Below are positions 54,730-64,000 of a stretch of DNA of 64,000 nt, in pieces. The notes beneath the pieces were generated by a model. It did not search any database, was not told where the DNA came from, and was given only the letters and a program-made list of their open reading frames with translations. Origin of the DNA: Craterostigma plantagineum (Eukaryota; Streptophyta; Magnoliopsida; Lamiales; Linderniaceae); contig JAPQWV010000050.1 of the NCBI GenBank assembly GCA_027422505.1, positions 2,914,001 to 2,978,000 of the forward strand. Direction: 5' to 3'. The position numbers were made by a program, and so were the translations under genes. Position 1 is the first letter of the stretch. Every line of letters starts with the position of its first letter.

Positions 54730-57700
54730 GAGTTAATTTCGTTTCAGCCCCACTTAAGCAACTTTCATTTGGATTCAGCCCCAATTGCTTTAAAATTCTG
54801 TTTAAAACACCCATCTCAAGTTTGTCTTAGAGTTAAGGACCCAATTATGCTAAAAAGACCCATTTGCCCTCAACTGTTGCGAAAATTTACAAAGCTATGC
54901 CATCACCCCTCTCATACGATTATGGTAGATCTGTGATACAACACCCAAACGCCTTCGAATCTTCGAAATCTTCGACGTTATTGAGCGGAAAAGGTCAAAT
55001 CGAGCTCAATTTCTCATGGGTTCTCGTAACCAAGGAAAATTTCGATGTTATTGTTGGAATGATGCTTCAAACTCAAATCGAAAATTTTGGTACAAACACG
55101 AGTAAAATCTTGACGTTTGTGCTCGAATAGTGTGGATTCACACCAATTCGGATGTGGGTCTTAGTAATCGACACGAAATTACAACGAATCTTGCCGCGAC
55201 CTAAGATCCAAACATTTTCAGTTTAAGTAACAAATCACTTTACCTGGGTACCACTTTCTGCTCGTACGAAAACACTAATATCAAAAACTATACCATATTC
55301 TTAACATTGACGAACAAATGTTGCCTCAGTAATAACAAATAATTCTTTGAAAAAAAGTAATAACAAATAATTAGAAAACAATGTGTCACGAGAAAGATAA
55401 AAAATTCCAGTAAAACACCACGTCATCGTGGTACCACTTGCGTCTGTTTCGGAAACAACATCCTCAAAATAATAACAGATGACTAGCACTGAGGAACAAA
55501 TGTTGCATTATGTATAACAAAAAATGAGAAAACAAAAATGCTGTCAAGAGGAAGATAAAAAATTCGTATGACACTCAAAACGCCCTGAAAATATATCTTC
55601 GACGTTATTGAGTGGAAAGGGTAAAATCGAGCTCAATTTCACATGGGTCCTCGTAACAAAAGAAAATTTTCGATGTTATGTTGGAATAATGCTTCAAACT
55701 CAATTCGAAAATTTTGGTACAAACACGAGCAAAATCTTGACGTTTGTACTCAAATAATATGGATTCACACCAATTCGGATGTAGGTCTTAGTAATCGACA
55801 CGAATTTACAATGAATCTAGCCGCGACCTAAGATCCGAACATTTTCAATATCAGTAACAAATCACCTGATCTGGGTACCACTTTATACTCGTTTGGAAAC
55901 ACCACCATAAAAAACTATACCATATTCTTAAAATTGACGAATAAATGTTGTCTCACTAATAACAAATCAGTTCAGTTACACGTCACTTTATCTACCACGT
56001 TTTATTAAGGTGTCAAAGAAAGATCAAAAATTCGTATGCTAACCAAAACTCCCCGAAATTGAAGAAATCTTCAACGTTAGTAATCGACAAACGTGAAACT
56101 GATCTCAATTTTTATGGTCCTTATACACAAGGAAAATTTTCGATGTTATGTTGGAATAGTACTTCAAACCCAATTCCAAATTTTGGTAAAAAAACTAGTG
56201 AAAGCTCGACTTTTATGCTCGAATAATGTGGATTCACACCAATTCGGGTGTGGGTCTTACTAATAGACAATCGATGCTAGTCATGGAATAACGACGATTG
56301 ATGCGACCTAAGATCGAAACATTTTCAATTTCTTAATAACGAAGAATTTTGATGGGAAATATTAGAACGTCTGGTAACACTTCGTTTATTCCGAGTAACA
56401 TTTCATGCATTATAAGTAACACATCACTAAGAATATTCTAGAAGGTTCTAGATTGTCAGATATATTAATAGAACAATAACTTAATATTACCACATTACCT
56501 GCAAATAGTACCACATGTCTGATAAAAAATAACAATATAAACAAAGGTTATAACACATTTGTAGCTACAAGAACCACAAAATAGCTGATAGATACCACAT
56601 TACTATTTCGATTAATTTCATTCATAAATTCATTTCGTTGGGATGTATAAGATTGACATTCATGGAAATAGATGATATGATGAAGCTAAATCACAAAATT
56701 TCATTAAAAGTCACGTTTTGCGAATGTTGATATCAATATGTGGAAGTTGAGATCAAAAGTCATGTAAACACATAGCTATTCATTCACAAAATATAGTAGT
56801 ATCTCTTTTGATGATACATACCGTTATGAATTCCATCACAAACGTATTCAAAGTTCAACATTAAAGCACGAACAACATTTAGACCATAGACTCAAAATTC
56901 AAGACCTCAAACCCTAAACAGTCGAAGAAAAATGGATTTGTGAGCGAAATTAATGATATTAGTAGTGTGGTATGGAAAACCTATTATGCAGTATCAATAT
57001 CTACTATAATGTTAAAAATTGGATTTGTATTATTCTTTTATATCGAAGATTCGGTATTATTAGCGAGTAATGTGGTAATATCCCTTGACAATATAGAACA
57101 TTCCGGGTAATGCAATTCCCGCCTAAATTATTGAGATCCCGTCTAGATTATTGAAATCCCGCCTAAACTGGATAACACAAGTTAGACAAAGAATAACAAT
57201 TAATAACTTACTGGTACCACTTTCTTATTTCGAAAAATTAGGCAAATCCAACGATTGTATTTAAATTTCGGCAACATTGAGCGACGAACAATAGAGCCAA
57301 CACGGTGTCTCTGTGCTTTGATCAGGATATGGGTCTCTCAAATTTGTACGAAGTATCTTCAATTTTGACCGAATCGTGATTCGATTTCACCGATTTTTAT
57401 TATTTGCATCAAAAGAATTCGAACAATTTACCAGTAAAATCAAACATTCGAGTCCAAAATAACATGATAAACCTTCTAGGACACACCCAACTTGGTTTGG
57501 TGTAGGTGGTGTAGATGGAAATAATATATACGATCGATTGTTTCGATCGAGTTTCCACTGTTATAGTGATACCGGATATTTGGCATTTGGTACCAAATCC
57601 AGTATACTCGAACCTTTAAATCAGTATATATACCATACGGTACCTTGAAAATACCGGTTAACAGTTTTAAGATGACAGATGAATGACTATCCATACCACG

Positions 57701-58692
57701 TTTCGGGAACAGTTGTTTATGCAACAATCCGACGATTATAAATTTCGTCAAACTATGAGCTACGAACAATAGAGCCAATACTATGCTTTAGCGATTTGTT
57801 TAGGATATGGATCTCTCAAATATGTACAAAATATCTTCAATTTCGGCCGAATCGAAATACGATTTTCACCGTGTTTTTTATTATTTGCGTCGAAAGAACT
57901 CGAAAAATTTACCCGTAAAATCGAACATTTGAGACCCAAATAACATGATAAACAATCTAGGCACACCCGTGTTCGTGCAGATGGAAATAATATATACGAT
58001 CGATTGTTTCGATCGAGTTTCCACTGTTATATCGATACCAGATAATAGCCATTTGGTACCAAATCGAGCTTACTGTTACTTTTAAATTAGTATATATACC
58101 ATATGCCATCTTATTAATACCTATTACCTGTTTTACGATGACAGATGCACCCATACCACGTTATGGGAACAATTGTTTAGGCAACAATCTGGCGATTTTA
58201 AATTTCAGCAAACCATGAGCGACGAACAGTAGAGCCAATACTGTGTTTCAGATATTTGTTTAGGTTATGAGTCTCTTGAATTTGTACAAAGTATCTTCAA
58301 TTTAGACCGAATCGGGATTCAATTTCATCGTGTTTTTGTTATTTGCGTCAAAAGAGTTCGAAGAATATACCCATAAAATCGAACATTCCGAGACCTGAAT
58401 ATCAAAATAAACCCTCGTGGATAGATCGAGTTTCGTTTTCGAGGATCGTTCGAACGGAAATAGAAATTTGCGAGATTTTTTTATCGTAAAAAATGTGATT
58501 AACGATGGTAACAGAAAACATGTTCTGGATACCACTTATTATACAGCTTTTGTAGGGGTATTTTGGTCAGATCAGCTTTTTGGTCCTTTTCTCTAATTTT
58601 GAAAGATATCGGGTCCTTTATAGTGAAATTATTACTGACATGGGCTGAATTCGATTATGAAAGTTAAAAGGGGACTGATTATTAAAAGCCAC
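54730..58692. mobile_element. Non-autonomous Mutator-like element, 3963 bp
   Basis: Perfect 9-bp duplications TTAATTTTA at 54721-54729 and 58693-58701 flank it, and 31413-31430 shows the empty site. The ends are imperfect inverted repeats sharing CAGCCCCA/CAGTCCCC, AACTTTCAT and ATTCAGCCC in order. The interior has no ORF of substance. It contains two repeat sets: TTATTGAG...CTCAATTTCTCATGGG units near 54970, 55600 and 56070, and about 480-bp units beginning near 57240, 57725 and 58180. A 9-bp duplication is the mark of Mutator-type transposases. Confidence 0.9.
57240..58430. repeat. Tandem units of about 480 bp inside the Mutator-like element
   Basis: The words GCGACGAACAATAGAGCCAA, TATCTTCAATTT, CGATCGATTGTTTCGATCGAG and ACCATA-CGG recur with about 455-485 bp spacing, giving roughly two and a half copies. 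They differ by about 15% by eye, so the amplification is not recent. Confidence 0.75.
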
Positions 58693-59480
58693 TTAATTTT
58701 ACATAATTAATGAAGTCGAAGTAGCATTGAATAAAAACTATAGAAAATTCCACGAGCTCTTTTAATTTAATAGCATTTAATTTAAACATAACTTTTGAGT
58801 TTTATCGGAACTATACAATCGATCAATCATGATGCTGATTGCTGATCACCGATATCGGATCTGCCTGCAGAACATCAACTGACATCTTATTTCTTGTAAT
58901 TTCAGCCAATAACAGCGATATTGTTAATATAAACAATTCTGTTTGCGATTATTCATGATACATATACAAACATATACATATATGCTTACCTTAACTTTCA
59001 TTAGGTTCTGTCAATATACAAACATATACATATGTACGTATATCACATATACGTGTCACTTTTATATATATCTTCTGTATAACTTCATTTTCTATGACGA
59101 GTAAAATAACTCTAACTGATTTTCTTCTTTACACAAATGTAAAATATATATTTGCTGTTAAAATCATTAAATATAAAATCAATATTTTTTAAAATTGACA
59201 GGGCACACACAATACATATATAACTAGCATAGTTATACATGAAAATAAATAAAGAGAATTGGTCTATAGCATAGTTATACATGAAATAATAAATAAAGTG
59301 AATTGGTCTGTACTATCCTTATTATTTATTATTCTCTGCATAGGGCGGCCCTCGCAGAACCCTAGTATTGTCATTCTTTGTTTTTTTTTTATATCACCGA
59401 TATCTGATCTGCAGAAATCAACTGACATCTTATTTCTTTTTATTTCAGCCAATAACAGCGATATTGTTATAGTGACAGGG

Positions 59481-59521
<41 letters not shown>

Positions 59522-59978
59522 CTAGCATAGTTATACATGAAATAATAAAGTGAATTGGGGCTTTTTAATTAAATTAAGGGTAATTTAACCCAAATTAGAC
59601 AAAATAGTGGTAATTTGACAAAAATTACTAAAATCGGGTGAAACGCGACTAATAAACGCATCGTCGCGCCTATTGGACGCGGCGGCTGACGTGGCAAAGC
59701 AAGGGCCCTGTCGGGCCCGCGGGTGGCCCGCGTGGGCCTGCGTCGCTATTAATAGACGCGACGTCGCGCCTAATGGACGAGACGCTGACCGAAACCCACT
59801 AAAACCCACTAAACGGCCACTAAAAACCCACTAAGCCCACTAAGCCCACTCACGTTAATGGGCCACTAAACGTCGCGGCTAATAGGCGCGACGCCGCGTC
59901 CAATGCCAGCGACGACGTCGCCTATTTAAACCGCTCAATTTCTCGATAATTATTTCATAAATTTCATACATATCCAAT

Positions 59979-61405
59979 ATGGTGTCTAGAAAAATTCAAG
60001 TAGTTGTTTATTATGGCGGTGAAATCATACATGAATCAAACACCATACAGTATAGTCTTCAACCCATTGGTTATCGACGAATTCGTCGCGATACCAATTT
60101 CGATCAATTTCTTAGTATGCTGTACGACATGACTTCCGTCGACAACAATGCTTTCTTTTTAATCGTTCGAGTGAAGAACGAACACTATCAACACTCACGA
60201 CTGTATCATAATCTCCTACTAGTGTCTAGTGATGCCGACCTCGCATACTTCTTGGATCCCGACAACGAGCTCGATTACATTGAGGTCTTTGTCGAGACAA
60301 CTGAGATCGTTCAATACACTAATCCCGCCCCGATGGATTCGTTTCCTGACATTACTTCAGTTACTGAAGGATTGACGAATATTTCGTTTGCCCCTCAAGA
60401 AGATATACCTTCGAGTAGCCGTTGCGTTCCTACTAGTTCGACGGTGGCGCAACCTGAGATCGTTCATGACGGCGTCCGAGATAGTGACGTCAGTGACTCT
60501 GAAGCTGACGACGAGGGTGGGGCACTAGACGAATTGCCAGATCCCGCCGATGCCGATGATGAAAATGACGATGAACCAACGCCAAGTGAGCCAGAAGAGA
60601 ATAGAGCATTATACCAGTCGGTCCCGTTTAATAGCTCTTATCAAATGGCTCCCCCAGAAGTTGAAGAAACTGGTGGTGATTTTTACGACACGGACGATCC
60701 CGCATTTTACGTAGGTATGACGTTTAATAGCAAAGAACAATTAAAATGTGCTGTTAACGATTACCATTTGAGGGTTGTTAGACGTGAGTACCACGTGACC
60801 GAAAGTAACAGAACCGCATGGAGCGTGAGATGCAATCACAGCGACGACTGTAACTGGACACTGCGTGCAGTCTTCAAACCGAAAAGTTTTTTCTGGAAGG
60901 TGACGAGATACGGAGGACCGCACACATGCTTCACGCACGAGTTGGCCAGCACGCATCGCAATGTTTCGCGTACTGAATTGCCAGAATATTAATCCAAACG
61001 GTGAAGAATGACCCTCAGTATTTACCTAAAAACGTGCAACAGCTCGTAAAAGATACTTTTGGGTACGATATCTCGTATGTTCAAGCATGGCATGGACTCA
61101 AGCGAGCAAAAGAGATTGTTTATGGTACTTGGGAAACGTCAATCCAACAGCTTCCTATATTCATGAAAGCGTTGCGACGTTACAACCCCGGAACGGTGGT
61201 GAAGTGGTTGCATCTTCAAGATACGTCTGGAGTAAAAAAATTCGGGTATGTGTTTTGGGCATTCAAACCTTGCATTGACGGCTTCAAGCATTGTCGTAGA
61301 GTGGTCTGTGTCGACGGTACGCACTTGTATTCGAAGTACAAGCATAAAATGTTGATTGCATGTGCACTCGATGCAAATCAGAAAGTTTTTCCACTTGTAT
61401 TCTAA
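59979..61405 (+). pseudogene. mudrA-type transposase, frameshifted and truncated in the DDE domain
   Basis: The first frame (59979-60992) starts MVSRKIQVVVYYGGEIIHES, has a long acidic linker (residues about 165-205), and then the MuDR-type DNA-binding block: YVGMTFNSKEQLKCAVNDYH, REYHVTESNRTAWSVRCNHS, CNWTLRAVF and GPHTCFTHELASTHRNVSRT. One base is missing near 60977; the second frame continues LIQTVKNDPQYLPK, YDISYVQAWHGLKRAKEIVY and the start of the catalytic domain CRRVVCVDGTHLYSKYKHKM. It stops at 61405 right after VFPLVF, so the remaining catalytic acids are missing. Not functional. Confidence 0.88.
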
Positions 61406-61451
61406 AAAAACGCCATATATTAAATTTTTTAAGAAAAATATATTAAATATA

Positions 61452-62410
61452 CTACCTCGCAGCATGTGCCGGCATGGGCAACTGAATTCCATCTTCCTCG
61501 GTGGGCATCATCCGCACTCGAGGACGGATAATAACGGGCTGAACAGGTAATATACGTATCCATGCCCATACCTACACAAAATTTAAATTAATATGTATAC
61601 CTTAAGCAAATTCAAGTACACAAAAGAACAAACCTGTAGCAACCGCAAAGCTCTACCGATGTTCATCTTCTGACGCTGGCACGAAGTACAAAGCTCTCTG
61701 TACAAGAAGGCCAGCACGGCACTGCCCCAACTGTAAGTGTGCACGGCGTCTATGTCTTCGAGCAGCGGGAGTAAAGTCATGGACGTCGTGCTGCCGCTGG
61801 AGTCGGGGAACAAAACCGATCCCATAAGCAAAAGCGCATATGCACGTGCCCGCTGATCGACCTCATAATCTGAGCTGTGATCATCGATCTCGTTGGCTTC
61901 TAGCCAGTCTGCAAATTTCCTAAGCGACACCTTCGTCCCGGTGTACGCCCCCACAGCAGGTCTGTAACCAGTCAGCTCCTCCAAGTAATCGAGCCACTGA
62001 TCCTGCGTCCTGTGCTGGATAACACCACTGACCGAGTGACCATCAACGGGGAGTCCCCACAGCACACCGACGTCCTCAAGAGTGACGATGGCCTCACCCA
62101 CAGGCAAGTGGAACGTATGCGTCTCCTTCCTCCACCTCTCTACGAGGGCCGTGATCAAGTGTGGATCTAACTTCTGAGATCCACAACTATACACGCCGTA
62201 GAAGGATATAGTATCCAACCTCTCCAGAACACGACCGTGCAACCGCACCGGTCGTGAAAGCTTACCCCAGACGACACTCTCCAAACCCCTAACGGTCAAA
62301 GGTGTGTCGAGGGCACCATCAGCGTTGGATAGTACATCGTTACAACGATGACTATCCTGGAATATCAAAAGTGATCTATCGATCGGACCGTAATATTCGT
62401 TCGTATCCAT
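61452..62410 (-). CDS. Plant mobile domain (MAIN-like) protein, two exons, 298 aa
   Basis: Exon 1 (62410-61634) begins MDTNEYYGPIDRSLLIFQDS and carries the plant mobile domain signature ALVERWRKETHTFHLPVGEA then IVTLEDVGVLWGLPVDG, plus SWGSAVLAFLYRELC. The donor follows LRLLQ and the acceptor precedes VWAWIRILPVQPVIIRP in the same phase, giving exon 2 (61571-61452), ending PMPAHAAR. The LLQ-x-WAW joint is typical of the family, which supports splicing. Cellular members of this family (MAIN, MAIL) act in nuclei on gene expression and TE silencing; mobile copies are known in transposons. This copy is shorter than cellular proteins. It is convergent with the transposase remnant, 46 bp apart. Confidence 0.8.
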
Positions 62411-63157
62411 CCTAAATTAGCGTTTCAAAGTCAATATCGCAACAAAAAACAATAAACAAACACATAAATTGACTCATATACTAACAAACGAATCAAATAA
62501 CCTAGAAACCCTAATTTCAAAATTAGGTTTCGAAATTAGGGGAAATTAACCTAAATCGAGTGAATTAAGTAAAATTAACGTATAATATCAATCTACTAAG
62601 CAACCCACAATATGTAAAGCACATATTATACCAAAAACACAAATTTAAACTCAAGAATTCGACGAAATTTAACGAAACATCAAAATCAAGATTTAAACGA
62701 ATTAGGAGTTTCATACCCAAAAGAAGCTTAATCGATGATGACGAGGAATGATGGATCTATCACGTGGTGTTCGTCGCCGTGAATCGCCGCGGTAAATCGC
62801 CGGAATCGGTCGGGAGGAGAAGAAGAGAAATGGGGAGGAAGAAGAAGAGTTCGCGGCTATATTATCCGCGTCGTCGCTGCCATTAAGCGCGACGTCGCGG
62901 CTATTAGCCGCGACGATGGGTCTACTGGGCCGTCAGTCGACCCAGACCATTTTTTTTTTCAAAATCAGGCCCGATTTTCAAATATCGGGCCCGATCTGGC
63001 CCGGTTTGGCCCCCGCATGGCTCGTCGCGCTTAATAGGCGCGACGTCGCGGCTATTAGTCGCGTTTCCCCCTATTTTAGTAATTTTTGTCAAATTAGCCC
63101 TATTTTGTCTAATTTGGTTTAAATTAACCCTATTTTAATTAAAAAGCCGTGAATTGG

Positions 63158-63640
63158 TCTATACTATCCTTATTATCTATTACTCCTACTATAATGTTGA
63201 TACATTTAACAGTCAAAAGTGTGCAGCTTAAATGATTTGAATTAATCAAAGACATATCTTTGTGACACGCCGTATCAAAGACATCAACTTAGCAGTAAAA
63301 TAAAAACAATAATATTCTCTAATTGACTCCCAAGTCCAAATTTTTCTCCTGAGTCAACGCACTAAGCTAATGCATGCTTTAGTAATCTTTTTGTGCGTGC
63401 AAGAAAGAGTATTTTTAATGGAATTTTTTGTTATACTACACGTCTATAACATGGTATTTATTCAAAATATATGAATATACCATCGTATGATAAATAAACC
63501 TCTGGCCAGTTTAGTGTTGAATTAAAAAAAAAATATATAGGAGTTACGTTCAAATGAATATATCTATATATATAATCAGTAGAATTGACTTGAATATATA
63601 TGCGATGTGCATCTTTGCGTACATAAATAAAGTGAAATGG
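63158..63640. repeat. Duplicated segment, copy 2, right part
   Basis: Continues the match to 44625-45530: TACTATCCTTATTATCTATT, GACACGCCGTATCAAAGACA, CTCCTGAGTCAA, GTGCGTGCAAGAAAGAG, and GCGATGTGCATC. It lacks about 70 bp present in copy 1 (near 45190-45270). Confidence 0.85.
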
Positions 63641-64000
63641 TCTATAATATCGTTATTCTTTATTACTCCTATTATAATGTTAATACATTTCACAGTCAAA
63701 AGTATGCAGCTTAAAAGGACTACCTACTCTCTGTCTCTGCATAGGGCGGGCCGCGCAGAACTCAACTGCTGTTTAAAAACTCGGTTCTTTTTATATAGAG
63801 TGAACGTGAACATCTATTTTTTGCCGGATTTTTTCCAGATGGTAGAAGGTTGTGTTTTGCTTATTGTGGAAAGGCCTTGTACAAGTTTATGGAATTGCCG
63901 CATCTATAAGAAGGTAATGAACTTGAGCTAAAATCACACTTCTCTTTAGAGCCATGAAGTTTTTTCTAATCCCCGTAGCTGTTTGCGTTATTTCTTATTT
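63641..64000. other. Window end: further copy of the 57-bp unit and a doubtful exon
   Basis: AAGTGAAATGGTCTATAATATC and the TTTCACAGTCAAAAGTATGCAGC block recur at 63630-63715. After that, 63837-63916 is bounded by a CAG and a GTAATG and could be an exon; two frames are open enough (GRRLCFAYCGKALYKFMELP or VEGCVLLIVERPCTSLWNC). I cannot identify it. Confidence 0.3.

Larger units (their letters stand above)
54568..59549. repeat. Duplicated segment, copy 2, left part (with insertion)
   Basis: Excluding 54730-58692, this aligns with 31243-32802 and then 44541 onward. After 59190 it contains additional local duplications: GCATAGTTATACATGAAATAATAAA near 59230, 59270 and 59526, and the CAACTGACATCTTATTTC block again at about 59417. 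A TA repeat of about 34 bp lies at about 59487-59520. Confidence 0.8.
59559..63148. mobile_element. Mutator-like element carrying mudrA remnant and a plant mobile domain gene
   Basis: Perfect 9-bp duplications GTGAATTGG at 59550-59558 and 63149-63157. Terminal inverted repeats of about 95 bp start GGCTTTTTAATTAAA and include CAAATTAGACAAAATAG and TTTGACAAAAATTACTAAAA on both sides. Just inside each TIR are GC-rich words GGCGCGACGTCGCGGCTATT and variants, in clusters at 59640-59920 and 62855-63060, in sharp contrast to the AT-rich surroundings. It contains a broken transposase gene on the plus strand and a plant mobile domain gene on the minus strand. Confidence 0.95.

Noticed and set aside
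1..64000. tRNA, rRNA or microRNA genes
   Set aside because: No cloverleaf, rRNA core word or convincing short hairpin precursor was found by eye; the long hairpins seen are transposon ends. A tRNAscan or covariance search would be decisive.

Overview
This window reads as nuclear DNA of a flowering plant, probably a eudicot. It is AT-rich, with split exons bounded by GT/AG, a plant-type half-size ABCA transporter and a TPR gene resembling plastid-targeted ones, both decayed. The rest is a dense stack of nested transposons: five LTR insertions, Mutator-like elements with 9-bp target duplications, hAT-type MITEs with 8-bp duplications, and a TA-flanked small element. I cannot name the species.

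Layout. 1-3883: right part of a foldback-like element made of large inverted arms of about 244-bp tandem units. 5002-17638 (minus): an ABCA2-type ABC transporter pseudogene. It is broken by at least seven indels, by a degenerate chromovirus (Ty3/gypsy) in exon 5 (7971-13454), by a small LTR element with identical LTRs and one long ORF of unknown function in exon 1 (15072-17525), and by an hAT MITE in an intron (13552-13926). A second MITE (17748-18619) lies just upstream of its start codon. 19620-30660 (plus): a TPR-protein pseudogene whose last recognisable splice acceptor was hit by a minus-strand copia element with TA...TA ends (21464-30605). That copia is itself interrupted by a composite array of copia LTRs in both orientations (24944-28996), ending in a perfect 57-bp inverted repeat.

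31243-45530 and 54568-63640 are two copies of one ancestral segment that received different insertions. The first copy holds a TA-flanked MITE and a long-LTR copia (32803-44535) with an additional 3' ORF; an hAT MITE sits inside that copia's gag. The second holds two 9-bp-TSD Mutator-like elements: a non-coding one with internal repeats (54730-58692), and one carrying a broken mudrA gene facing a spliced, open plant mobile domain gene (59559-63148). Between the copies lies the only element with a complete polyprotein, a copia at 46801-54214. Its expected primer-binding site does not match the usual initiator tRNA site but is exactly complementary over 14 nt to its own LTR.

No ordinary host gene in the window looks intact. 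The open genes are the copia polyprotein at 48295-52302, the unknown ORF at 15341-17137 and the plant mobile domain gene at 61452-62410. Paired TSDs and empty sites in the duplicated segment let much of the insertion history be read directly. All family names come from motifs read by eye; no database search was possible.
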